DNA from: Lycorma delicatula
Lineage: Eukaryota; Arthropoda; Insecta; Hemiptera; Fulgoridae
Assembly (NCBI RefSeq): GCF_047948215.1
Contig: NC_134455.1
Location: 160,996,575 to 161,060,574, forward strand
Direction: 5' to 3'
DNA length: 64,000 nucleotides
Below, piece by piece: positions 1 to 10,975 of this stretch. Made by a program: the position numbers and the translations under genes. The notes below the pieces were generated by a model. It was not told the origin of the DNA, did not search any database, and worked only from the letters and a program-made list of their open reading frames with translations. Every line of letters begins with the position of its first letter. Positions within the stretch are counted from its first letter, which is position 1.

Positions 1-3000
1 ATCATCGTAAAAATTTTTTACAACCGCGGGTTAAATTATTAATAAATCAATATATTTAAATTAAAAAAAAAAGTTAAAAAAGTCAGATGAAGTCTAATTC
101 AAACTGATGTGTCTTCCCCTTACAAGATCCAAATATTTCATTAATTAAAATTTTATTTGGCTATAACTCTGGAATCAATGAAAATAAGTACCACTTATGA
201 TATATTGTTGAAAAGCTTTCAATGAAGGCTTATTACTGCAGTTAAGAAAAAGTCCAAAATCCAATTTTCTTTGGATTTGGGCTTTTTTTGACACTTTTTG
301 TTCAGTCGATTGCAATGAAAAGGAAGGGTGCACAGCTAGATGTTACAACAGTCTTAAATCCAAAATTTCAATATAGTACAGCTAATAGTTTTTGAGTTGT
401 GCAAGACACATATGTACAGACATACATACGTATCATGCTGAAACTAGTCAATATGGATTCAGGGATGGTCAAAAAGGATATTTTCGTTGAAATCTGAAAA
501 CCAAAATTTTTTGCAATCACAATACTTCCTTTACCTAGTACAATTAAGTAGAAACAGAATTTTAACAATTAATTTTCGAAAGTAAACTGAAATTGGTTAA
601 CTGTAAAAACTAAAAGACAATAACTAACTCAACTTGCACAGTTTAATGCGTACTACCGCACAAAGTTTTACACCACTACCTGCTTTAGCTGCACTGAGAG
701 ATTCAGTGTTTTTAAAGAGAGAAATTCTAGGATGACTCATTAGTTAAATTTTGGTTGGGATGATGCCATATATTTGATGCAGATTTTATTTATTCTGCAA
801 CAGGTCACACTATTAATCATATCAGACATGCTTATAACAAAATGCACAAGACAACAGATTGTTTCTATTATGCATTGAAAAATGACGTAATAGAGATCTT
901 TAAACTAAGATAACTCAAAAATGAGATATGATAGAGAATTTTTTTATTACATTCTTTGTTTCAACATAAAACATACTTTATAAAACATTCATTAATGTAT
1001 TTGTTCTGAAAAAATTGTGTTGACTAATGTAATTAAATTGAATACGATAGTTATAAATTTTACCTAATATTTTCATAATTATTAGTAACTACATCTTGTA
1101 ACTTGTGTAATTGGTTCATTCACCCAACAGATAAGGTGGTAATTAACAGACAGGATGTCAGTATCATCATTGATCATTCAACTATTAACAAAATCAGTTG
1201 TAGTTGAAAAGTGATGATGCTTTTGGTCATAGTTTCATTTCCACTAAATGGCTTGGTTACTTTATCATGAGTTCCTACGAATCCTATGTCACCATTGGTT
1301 GTTTTTTATTGTTAGGGCAAAATTAATTAGACTGTTTCATGAAATACTGGCTTGAGATTGATGAAACTATCTGCCAACTAACTAGACATACAATCGCTGA
1401 ACATATACTACAATCCAAAAAATTATTGCTTCATATACTAATGGAAAGAAATGGTTCTTTGCAATGACAGAACAGATTTTTTTTATTTTTGTTTACTGCT
1501 AGTGCATCAGTGAATTAGTGGCTAGCATCATTTATCAATAATTATGACAGATTTTCTGTAACACTATAGAACCCAAGCTGAATAATCCAAGTAAAGATAT
1601 AAATATTAAACAACAGTAGCCCTAAACTATCACATACAATTACACTTACATAATAAATGTAACACCCTAGTACTTTACAAACTGCTGACTAAATCTGAAC
1701 AGTTGGTAAGGATAAGAAATGCAGCTAGTTCTGGCTTGACTGTTTATGTGATGATGCAGCTAATACTCAATTAAATCGGTGGCTTCCTGGTAGATGGCTT
1801 TGACAGCTCAGTTTTATATTCAACAAATAGAATGCAGTTTGAAAGATACAGAGAAATCAAGAAAGCAGTCCACAGTAGTATAGTCACTAATTGCAAACAG
1901 AAAAAAAAATTGCAGATAAAGTATTGCTGATGAAGGCCTAACTACTCTTCAAATATGTGCACAAAGAAAAAAACATATCCTAACACATCTCAATACACAA
2001 GAAAACATAATACAATTAAAATCTGACCACTCCTATGCATGCATCTTCCCAAAAAAAATAACTGGAAAAAATAAAATAACTGGAAGCAACAGCTTTTTCT
2101 GGAAATGTGATGGAATAGCTCTACTACTGTCACTAACAAATACAGAGCTATAAATTTAGTTTAAAGGATTATTATGTAAAAAAAAATCTATATATTTCTG
2201 TCAAGAGTGCATTAAAACCCTTCTTTAATAAAATTGGTGAATTTGCTTTAAATTAACACCTGTTCAATAGCAGTTAGAGAAATTCATAAAGCATGGCCAG
2301 AGGAAATTTATATGTCTTAAATATTTTTAATCATAGTACATAATGTTGTTTTATTTTAATAGATTTTTTATTCTCTCAGTAGATTGAATCAGTGATAATA
2401 TATTGCGTATGATAGTATATTGTATATTTTCATACTATGGTTAATTTCGACTGTACTATAAAATTATGAGAAAATACTAACTATAGCACAAAGATTCACT
2501 GAGTATAAGTTAGTTTAATGACACCCAAGGACTAAGAAAAACAGTATACTTCACAATATATATGCCTTATGATAAAATCCCTCAAAAAATTTCTGCACCA
2601 TAACAGAAAGACAAAAGATTGATTAATGGGAAAAATGCAAGAAACTGAAAGAGCAAGAAGTAAGTTAGTATTTTATTCTATGTAAGAATTATCCAGTGTA
2701 CTTGCACAAAGAGAGACACTGAAGGAGTAATTGAATGTATTTTTAGATTAGTATATTAATTTTCAAAACACATGATATGATGTTTTTGAAATACAATAGA
2801 ACCAAATCATATTGTACCTCTTTGAGGCAGACTAATAAAACTATAAGATTCTCATCATATGAAATATTTATTATGCCTACATGTAAACATATCTGAAATA
2901 TTTTATATCTTGAGACTCCTACAGAAAGCCCATATCAATTTTCATGCAAAAACATGCAGTGAGATTTTTGGAAGAGGCCCTTAGATATGAATCACACAGA

Positions 3001-4277
3001 CAGATATTTAATATGCTAAAAATTCTGAAATTTCTATTTATATCTAGGTTATTTTATATCAACTCTACTGATTTTAAAATAAGTGGTTGCTCAACCATTT
3101 TTTACATTTCTACAATAATTTCTAGTATACTTCAGAAGAGTAATTATAAGGCCAGGTAATAAAAAAACTAATGACAAAAAATAAATTGTAGTAGATGAAG
3201 GTTACAAAAATTAATAATAATAATGGTTTTCCCAAAACTTGTATTATTATACTCGTACATAGAGTATTAACAGAGTTAACATTGTTATGTGAAAAAAATG
3301 TGAACTAAGGATTTTTTAAACTGCCATTGACTCAATAGTCATATGGGATGCAAGTATCTAATACAGCTCTTTTTGTATATTAATATTGTTATTTTCTTTT
3401 ATTAATGCTAATAAATACATTTTTTTTATTATTATTATTACATATATTCAGTATGGATATTAATACTTTATTTTGCTTTGTTTATTTACTAAACTTTCAA
3501 TTATCATTAAATTTAGTCTACTACTTTTTTGAATTTTAGTATTTATTTTGCAATGGTTAAAACTGTAAGCAAGACAAGAGACCTTGTTAAGAGAGAAAAT
3601 AAAACTTTTCTGCTCAATCTTGCAACTGAGGAAAGTGCCATGTACACAGCATATTTAAATAAGCTACTCCTGTTATGCTTGCTTCAGTAAAAAAGAATGG
3701 CCCATAAACTTACTATCGAAATATTGGACTGAAAATATTTAATTTCAAACAGAAATTTTAGGACTACACAGGAAAGACCCCCTGACATGTTCAACATTTT
3801 CTTTAGATACCCTCATACTCTTCCCTTTACACATACATCTGATCATTCAAACTGATTATGTCATCAATGAATGTTATTGTCACTTGGAGAATCACAATTA
3901 AACTTTCTATGGAAAGAACGCTGAACTGTAACTACAGATTCACATTTATGAAACTGCAAAGGTCAGAAAGATTTCTGTTCAGGAATCACCATGCTTGCTA
4001 ACGGTGATGTCAAGATAGAAAAATAGGGAGTCAATCTACAGCCATGCACGCAACTAAATCTGTCCTTTTTGCTTTTTGATTCTAGTCTTAAATCGACAAT
4101 GAACATCTCATTCAAGAGACATGATATGAGATTTAATTTATAAAACAAATTAAAATGCTGATATTCTTTTTTATACACCATTATAGAATGCTTACCTTGC
4201 AATCTAAAGTCCTGGATTTATTTTCTACCTAGCTATAGTGTACTAAAGTAAAAAACAGTAGTAAAAAAATGTATAAA
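1..4277. other. CpG-poor AT-rich DNA, no gene seen
   Basis: I see no supported gene, transposon or RNA here. The sequence is AT-rich with short A/T runs and a (TTA)n stretch near 3425. CpG dinucleotides are scarce: by hand count about 29 in the first 7.0 kb. A good-looking donor (AAG/gtaagc, minus strand) lies near 4195, but its matching acceptor is weak, so I do not call an exon. The CpG scarcity suggests old germline methylation, possibly of a transcribed gene body; that is inference. Confidence 0.5.
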
Positions 4278-4352
4278 GTTCAATTCCATTTGTACTTTAA
4301 AATTTTATACACATTTTTTCATTTGCTGTTATAATACAAATCAGGGATAAAT
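4278..4352 (+). repeat. Direct repeat, copy 1
   Basis: A 75-bp segment beginning gttcaattccatttgtac is repeated in the same orientation at 5225-5300. The copies differ by two substitutions and one T in a T-run. They sit 947 bp apart and bracket the HARBI1-like relic. They could be parts of the transposon (subterminal repeats) or a local duplication. Confidence 0.85.
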
Positions 4353-4607
4353 AAGTTTCAAACTGTATGTTGTATAAATGGATTGGTTCTAACTGAACAA
4401 TGGTCACCTTTATACAATTTCAAATTTAATAGCACAGCAAAGGAATAATCAATAAAATTGTGGAATGATGTCACCAAGTAAATACACCTTCTACATATTT
4501 TTTTGCATATTTAGATTACATATTTTTGTTGCCATGAAACTGTTCCTTTCTCTGAATTAAAAAATCTCATGTGCTAAAGATGAAAATTTAAAATTGAGGC
4601 AGGGGTC

Positions 4608-4940
4608 AAAATACTGCTTGACCATTTATGTGCTCTTCTAACTGCAACTTTTCTAAATCTGAGTGTACGTCTTGCATGGTCCCTTCTCTTCCTCAAATCA
4701 TGTTATACAGAATGCAAGCTGTTATTGTAAAAGGTTTTATGTTATCTCCAGCAAGCCTATTATTTTGTTCTTTAAGACTGCACATTTTTTAGTAAGCAAG
4801 CCAAAAAAGCATTGAATTCTTCATCTTGCTCATAATAAAATTTATAGTTAAACATATTTTTTGGTTAATCATATTTACTCTTGAATAAGGCTTCATTAAA
4901 TTAATTAGTGAATAAGTTTCATCTGCCATGAAAATAAAAG
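4608..4940 (-). pseudogene. HARBI1-like (PIF/Harbinger) transposase relic
   Basis: Translating the minus strand across several frames gives a weak but ordered match to the C-terminal third of HARBI1-family DDE nucleases. It runs ADETYSLINLMKPYSRVN, then a degraded region with KEQNNRLAGDNIKP, then FTITACILYNMI (compare the family's LMKPY and ITACVLHNIC blocks), then a tail with QDVHSDLEKLQ. In the family these residues lie after the second catalytic Asp and include the final acidic residue region. Here there are stops and shifts, so it is dead. The N-terminal catalytic blocks were not found, although the 75-bp direct repeats on each side could mark the original element's extent. No terminal inverted repeat or 3-bp TTA duplication was identified. 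Recognition is from memory of family motifs only. Confidence 0.55.
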
Positions 4941-5224
4941 AAGTTCCTGCTGCAGTGGAAAATCCAAATTGTAATTAATAAATATTTTTTCAAAGTTAGA
5001 ATTCTAGAAAAAAATTCTATCACTATTTCTTCTGAAATTTCCAACATCAACAAACTCTCTGTCTTCTACTTCTCTGTCTTCTACCAGTTGCAGTGACGGT
5101 CAAACTTAACCTTTTTTAATTGTAGAATGTAAAATCAGAATTCTACATACTGCATATTCTTCTTTCAGGACATTGTGTTTGTGCTTGCCATTTATTGCCA
5201 CAAACAAGTGGGAATGTCAATGTT

Positions 5225-5300
5225 GTTCAATTCCATTTGTACCTTAAAATTTTATACACATTTTTTTCATTTGCTGTTGTAATACAAATCAGGGATAAAT
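5225..5300 (+). repeat. Direct repeat, copy 2
   Basis: Same-orientation partner of 4278-4352, about 97 percent identical, ending in tcagggataaat in both copies. Sequence beyond that point diverges at once, so the boundaries are sharp. Confidence 0.85.
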
Positions 5301-6454
5301 GATTCCAGACTATTTGGCAAGTTTCAGAACAATATTGATAATAGTGGATAATCCTAATCAAAACTGGTATTGCAGCAATTTATATGTTTTCCCTGTTACT
5401 AAATATTTATGATAAACAGATACCTGTAAAACATATAAGCTCCTTCAGAACTCAACATTTTTGTATTTATTTATTTTTCTTTTCAATTAGAAATTTTTTC
5501 ACTTCGGAGAAATATGAGTAAGCAACTATTCTTCATTAAAAAATTTTCAAAATTTTAAGATCTATAATTGAACAGATCTGAAGTTGAATTCATGAAAAAA
5601 TTTTAAATTTTAATTACACTTAATTTATTTCACATCTTTTTTCTCTACTGGTTTCTGTGGATAGCTTCACATCACTAATCATGCTTTTTTTCTTTTACAA
5701 CATAATGTAAATCCAAATAGATAAATCTATTTGGGAAAATCAACATGTATGCATTTTCACACATGCTACAAACCATTCATCTCATCCTCTGAAGCAATAA
5801 CTAACGATAGTCCCACAATTTAACAAATAAATAAATAAAATCAACACAATTTGTATAACTGAGCAATTCATGAAGGCCAAGATAACATGGCATCAACTTC
5901 AAAAGAGATTAAGAAAAGAAATAGTACCTTATAGATGCTACAGACATTTTTAAAAGGTTTTGTAAATGTTAACAAGGTTTTGTAAATGACAAACATTAAG
6001 AAAAGTTCATTTCATAGAAGAATTTTTCCAAAGACCTTTCAAACCTAATTATCAGCATCTGCCTCACTATTGATAAATTATTATAAGCACTGATAATTAA
6101 CTTCAAAAAGCCTTTGGGAAAACAGTTACATTAATTTGAAAGCGAGTTGCTTAACATTTTTAATAATAAAAAAAATAATTTGAAGTTAAACTCAACAACA
6201 AAAACCAATAACTGACTCTAATATAAACAATAACTGATTTATTAGCATTCTCAATTCTGGAGAATTTTTCTTAAAGCAAGTAAAATTAAAATTAAAATAA
6301 TAACCCAAAAAAGCTTTCCTAAAAATAATTTATAAATAATAAAAAATAAAAATCCAATCAAACATTATACTTCTGAACATATTGGCTTATAAAGAATGAC
6401 CTTAAGTGAATTATAGAATAAAATTATCAATTTACATATTGTTAAATTGCTTAC
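5301..6454. other. AT-rich DNA, no feature seen
   Basis: Nothing recognisable. CpG-poor like the rest of the first 7 kb. If the exon at 6455-6496 is real, this is intron downstream of it on the minus strand. Confidence 0.4.
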
Positions 6455-6496
6455 CAGAATAAATATAGTTATTTTGTCCCTGAGTCCAACATTCAC
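6455..6496 (-). CDS. Candidate internal coding exon (42 nt), host gene unknown
   Basis: On the minus strand a T-rich tract reads ttttttcacag directly before the segment, and the segment ends CTG/gtaagc. Both are close to consensus for a 3' and a 5' splice site. The exon is 42 nt, a multiple of three, so it could be skipped without breaking a frame. Two frames are open. The more protein-like one uses the first two bases to finish a codon and then reads ECWTQGQNNYIYS; the other reads VNVGLRDKITIFIL. The third frame has a stop. I do not recognise the peptide. The exon sits in a CpG-poor domain, as expected for a methylated insect gene body. Neighbouring exons were not identified. It could still be a chance pairing of splice-like sites. 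Confidence 0.4.
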
Positions 6497-7025
6497 CTGT
6501 GAAAAAACAAAGACATTAATTAGTTCATTGGAAAGGTTAAGAATATAAACAAATTAATACATCATTAAAAACAAAAGATTGAAAGAATGCTCAATTTAAA
6601 AAAAATAAAAATCATTAAAAAATAATACATCACATAATTACCTACCTAAAAGTATCGCTACACTACTGTATTTATAATTATATAGTGTAAATGTAAAGAG
6701 GTATGTGTTTGTGTATCTACATGTACATATGAATACAGAAAATTAGATATTCATAGACTAAAAAAAAAAAAACCATCAGTAATCTGAACCAACTGAAACA
6801 AAGATTCTAAAGATTAAATAAAAGTATTCACATAACTTATTTTACATATAAATTATACCTAAAACACACTCATATAACTTTAAAGAAAATTACTCATTCA
6901 AAATAAGACGAAATGTATTTTTTAAAATTAAAATCTGAAATGAAACAATGTAAGACTAAAGAACAGAAATTTAAGAAATTTGATCAAATCTAAAATTGGT
7001 AAATAATCATTAATTCCTCCTCTAT
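6497..7025. other. AT-rich spacer
   Basis: No gene or repeat recognised between the exon candidate and the 5' end of the LINE. On the exon model this would be upstream intron. Confidence 0.4.
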
Positions 7026-7403
7026 GAATCATGAGACCTTGCCGTTGGTGAGGGGGCTTGAGTGCTCAGAGATACAGAGTAGCTGGACCGAAGGTGCAAC
7101 CATATCGGAGAGGTATCTGTTGACAGCCAGACTAAGGAATGATTCCTGAAAGAGGGCAGCAGCTCTTTCAGTAGTTGTTAGGGGCGTAAGTCACAATGAC
7201 TTAAACGGCCGTATCAACATCACTCAGTCCTCTGAGTACTGCGCAGCTGAAAGCAATGGAAAACTACAGCTGTTTTTTTTCCAAGAAAATGTGGCTCTCT
7301 GCATTTTCACATAGCAATAATGGAGGCGCCTTCCTTGGTAAAATATTCCGGAGGTAAAATAGTCCCCCGTTCGGATCTCTGGGTGGGGACTACTAAGGAA
7401 GGG

Positions 7404-8635
7404 GTCACCAGAAAATTAAAAAATAACATTCTACGAGTCGGAGCGTAGAATGTTAGAAGCTTAAAAAAGATTGGTAGGCTAGAAAATTTAAAAAGGGAAA
7501 TGGATAGGGTGAAGTGGATATAGTAGGAATTAGTGAGGTTCGGTGGGAAGAGGAAGGCGACTTTTGGTCAGGTGATTTTAGAGTAATTAACTCAGCGTCA
7601 AATAATGGGCAGGCAGGAGTAGGTTTCGTGATGAACAAGAAGATAGGGAGGAGAGTGGAGTATTTCAAAACGCATAGCGATAGAATCATTGTAATAAGGA
7701 TAAAATCAAAACCTAAACCGACAACGATTGTTAACGTTTATATGCCTACAAGCGCCCATGATGATGATGAGGTAGAGTGTGTATACGAAGAGATTGATGA
7801 AGCAATTAAACACGTAAAAGTAGATGAAAATTTAATAATAGTTGGAGATTGGAATGCAAGCATTGGAAAAGGCAAGGAAGGAAATATAGTGGGTGAATAC
7901 GGGCTGGGCAAAAGGAATGAAAGAGGGGACCGACTTATAGAGTTTTGCACGAACTATAATTTAGTAATTGCCAACACTCAATTTAAAAATCATAATAGAA
8001 GAATATACACTTGGAAAAAGCCAGGCGATACTGCAAGGTATCAGATAGATTATATCATGGTTAAGCAAAGATTTAGAAATCAACTCGTTGACTGCAAAAC
8101 TTACCCTGGAGCAGACATTGATAGCGACCATAATTTGGTGATAATGAAATGTAGATTGGGGTTTAAAAACCTGAAGAAAAGGTGTCAGATGAATCGGTGG
8201 AATTTAGAAAAGCTTGAGGAAGAGGAGGTAAAGAAGATTTTTGAGGAGGACATCGCAAGAGGACTGAGAAAAAAAGATAAGGTAGAAAAGGTAGAAGAAG
8301 AATGGGAGAATGTTAAAAAGGAAATTCTTAAATCAGCAGAAGCAAACTTAGGCAGAATAAAGAGAACTGGTAGAAAACCTTGGGTTTCAGACGATATATT
8401 GCAGCTGATGGATGAACGTAGAAAATATAAGAATGCTAGTGATGAAGAAAGTAAAAGGAACTATCGGCAATTAAGAAATGCTATAAACAGGAAGTGCAAA
8501 CTGGTGAAAGAGGAGTGGATTAAAGAAAAGTGTTCAGAAGTGGAAAGAAAAATGAACATTGGTAAAATAGACGGAGCATACAGGAAAGTTAAGGAAAATT
8601 TTGGGGTACATAAATTGAAATCTAATAATGTGTGA
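7404..8635 (+). pseudogene. LINE endonuclease (EEP/APE-type) domain, broken
   Basis: This is the N-terminal endonuclease that would nick target DNA for target-primed reverse transcription. The frame starts around NNILRVGA, then a TAG at 7446-7448 replaces the Trp of the conserved WNVRSL block. A one-base loss near 7512 then shifts the frame. From 7514 the frame is open for 373 codons. It shows DIVGISEVRW (catalytic Glu at residue 8 counted from 7514), GDWNAS (111-116), YTWKKP (165-170) and SDHNLVIM (204-211, catalytic Asp-His). The catalytic residues are intact, so the lesions look recent. The open stretch ends at a TGA (8633-8635) where the 38 kb copy reads on. Confidence 0.88.
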
Positions 8636-10236
8636 AACAAAGATGGTACACCAATATATAATACGAAAGGTAAAGTCTATAGATGGGTGGAATATATTGA
8701 AGAGTTATACGGAGGAAATGAATTAGAAAATGGTGTTATAGAGGAGAAGAGGAAGTTGAGGAGGATGAAATGGGAGAAACAATACTGAGATCTGAATTTA
8801 AGAGAGCATTAAAAGATTTAAATGGCAGAAAGGCTCCTGGAATAGACGGAATACCTGTAGAATTACTGCGCAGTGCAGGTGAGGAAGCGATTGATAGATT
8901 ATACAAACTGGTGTGTACTATTTATGAAAAAGGGGAATTTCCATCAGACTTCAAAAAAAGTGTTATAGTAATGATACCAAAGAAAGCAGGGGCAGATAAA
9001 TGTGAAGAATACAGAACAATTAGTTTAACTAGTCATGCATCAAAAATCTTAACTAGAATTCTATACAGAAGAATTGAGAGGTGAGTGGTAGAAGTGTTAG
9101 GAGAAGATCAACTTGGTTTCAGGAAAAGTATAGGGACAAGGGAAGCAATTTTAGGCCTCAGATTAATAGTAGAAGGAAGATTAAAGAAAAACAAACCAAC
9201 ATACTTGGAGTTTATAGACCTAGAAAAGACATTCGATAACGTAGACTGGAATAAAATGTTCAGCATTTAAAAAAAATTAGGGTTCAAATACAGAGATAGA
9301 AGAACAATTCTAACATGTACAGGAACCAAACAGCAACAGTAACAATTGAAGAACATAAGAAAGAAGCCATAATAAGAAAGGGAGTCCGACAAGGATGTTC
9401 CCTATCTCCGTTACTTTTTAATCTTTACATGGAACTAGCAGTTAATGATGTTAAAGAACAATATAGATTCGGAGTAACAATACAAGGTAAAAAGATAAAG
9501 ATCCTACGATTTGCTGATGATATAGTAATTCTAGCCGAGAGTAAAAAGGATTTAGAAGAAACAATGAACGGCATAAATGAAGTCCTACGCAAGAACTATC
9601 GCATGAAAATAAACAAGAACAAAACAAAAGTAATGAAATGTAGTAGAAATAACAAAGATGGACCACTGAATGTGGAAATAGGAGGAGAAAAGATTATGGA
9701 GGTAGAAGAATTTTGTTATTTGGGAAGTATAATTACTAAAGATAGACGAAGCAGGAGCGATATAAAATGCCGAATAGCATAAGCTAAACGAGCCTTCAGT
9801 AAGAAATATAATTTGTTTACATCAAAAATTAATTTAAATGTCAGGAAAAGATTTTTGAAAGTGTATGTTTGGAGTGTTGCTTTATATGGAAGTGAAATTT
9901 GGACAATCGGAGTATCTGAGAAGAAAAGATTAGAAGCTTTTGAAATGTGGTGCTATAGGAGAATGTTAAAAATCAGATGGGTGGATAAAGTGACAAATGA
10001 AGAGGTATTGCGGCAAATAGATGAAGAAAGAAGCATTTTGAAAAATATAGTTAAAAGAAGAGACAGACTTATAGGCCACATACTATGGCATCCTGGAATA
10101 GTCGCTTTAATAGTGGAAGGACAGGTAGAAGGAAAAAATTGTGTAGGCAGACCACATTTGGAATAAGTAAAACAAATTGTTAGGGATGTAGGATGTAGAG
10201 GGTAAACTGAAATGAAACGACTAGCACTAGATAGGG
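8636..10236 (+). pseudogene. LINE reverse transcriptase domain, broken
   Basis: Continuation of the same polyprotein, recovered in several frames. Conserved RT blocks are DLNGRKAPGIDGIP, FKKSVIVMIPKK, EYRTISLTSHASKIL, QLGFRKSIGTREAI, GVRQGCSLSPLLFNLY and the catalytic FADD (nt 9510-9521). The C-terminal region after FADD (CYLGSIITKD, SEIWTIGVSEKKRLEAFEMW) is typical of RTE-like elements. Lesions relative to the 38 kb copy are a missing A near 8744, TGA at 9082-9084, TAA at 9268-9270, a missing T near 9305, TAA at 9780-9782, TAA at 10164-10166 and a further TAA near 10204. Product: none expected. Confidence 0.9.
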
Positions 10237-10429
10237 AATCTTGGAGAGCTGCATCAAACCAGTCAAATGACTGAAGACAAAAAAAAAAAATAGGAGAGTA
10301 AAAGGCTCCCTACTCGGATAACAAAATCAAAACACAGAACCATAGAAATTAAATTTTTATATGAAATTTTTTGTGTTAACCCTATACTACGCAAAAACAG
10401 AAACATCAGGTTTAAAACTTCGTTATCAT

Positions 10430-10890
10430 TGCACGTTCGAGGCTTTTTTTATTCCTCTGCAGGATGGGAAGAAAACTGCAGCTGTCGCTTAAATGTTTTT
10501 CCCACTGGAAGACCCTCTACCTACTTGACAGCAGAAGCCGTCGAGAGAGGAAGAAAGTCAGCGTCATAATCGCTGAGATCATCACCATCATCACTAAATT
10601 CCATTTTTCCATTTTTTTATACAGGGCTTCGGCTCATTGAAGACGCCTAGACACATCTGCCGCCTGCACAGTTTTCCTCCTAGTAGCCTCCATTTGCCTG
10701 GCAACCGACCGCCTATGTGCCTCACGATCGGGGCTTGCCGCACTGTTGGTACCACTATCTCCCGAAAGAACTTCACGGACGGTTCTAACACCCTGTATCC
10801 TACCAGATCTCTGTCTTCCCACTAGAGTGAAGTCCTCCTCTATGGGAAGGGGCGTACCTCTGGGCCTATCGGATTCAGTCATAAGATCGA
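10430..10890. other. GC/CpG-richer island of unknown origin
   Basis: Base composition jumps to roughly half G+C inside a CpG-poor, AT-rich domain. The minus strand contains two open stretches: 10634-10882, and a 27-codon acidic stretch starting at an ATG at 10602-10604 (MEFSDDGDDLSDYDADFLP), which ends in TAG and can be read on for another 20-odd codons. The mixture looks like a broken transposon ORF or a promoter-proximal exon. I do not recognise the protein. Confidence 0.5.
10634..10882 (-). CDS. Hypothetical 82-aa ORF, Arg/Ser-rich
   Basis: From an ATG at 10880-10882 the minus strand encodes MTESDRPRGTPLPIEEDF, then an Arg-rich segment and ends DVSRRLQ before TGA. It is hydrophilic with no membrane segment and no recognised domain. 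G+C is well above its surroundings. A downstream acidic reading frame (10602 leftward) is out of phase, so if both belong to one gene there has been a frameshift or splicing. Alternatives are the N-terminus of a transposon protein, or a host exon. The start was chosen because the codons before it fall in an AT-rich, low-complexity stretch. Confidence 0.25.
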   Translation of the reverse strand: MTESDRPRGTPLPIEEDFTLVGRQRSGRIQGVRTVREVLSGDSGTNSAASPDREAHRRSVARQMEATRRKTVQAADVSRRLQ

Positions 10891-10975
10891 AACGACAACA
10901 AAAGAAAAAGTAACAAAAATTTATGTTCTTAAAACTGATTGAACCGCGAACACGCAACAATATGTTGTGATACAT

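Larger units (their letters stand above)
7026..10290 (+). mobile_element. RTE-like (CFDP2-type) non-LTR retrotransposon, near full length, dead
   Basis: About 3.27 kb, running from a GC-richer 5' leader (7026-7400, starting near tcatgagaccttgccg) through an endonuclease region and a reverse transcriptase region to a poly-A tail at 10279-10290. The last 65 bases before the tail are shared with two other copies in this window (36175-36240 and 37608-39348, both minus), which defines the 3' terminus. Single-ORF EEP endonuclease plus RT architecture is typical of RTE-clade elements that genome annotations often label craniofacial development protein 2-like. No clear target-site duplication was found. 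At least seven in-frame stops or single-base indels break the reading frame. Confidence 0.9.

Noticed and set aside
2944..3159. Small protein MQKHAVRFLEEALRYES
   Set aside because: Starts plausibly but turns into AT-driven Phe/Ile/Leu runs; no support for transcription or splicing.
3425..3443. CRISPR-like or structured tandem array
   Set aside because: Simple trinucleotide repeats only; no spaced direct repeats of CRISPR type anywhere in the window.
4187..4240. Minus-strand exon with donor AAG/gtaagc
   Set aside because: The only possible acceptor (ctaggtag) has a poor pyrimidine tract and the segment is too short to judge.
7453..7950. Antisense ORFs inside the LINE
   Set aside because: Shadows of the endonuclease frame on the other strand.
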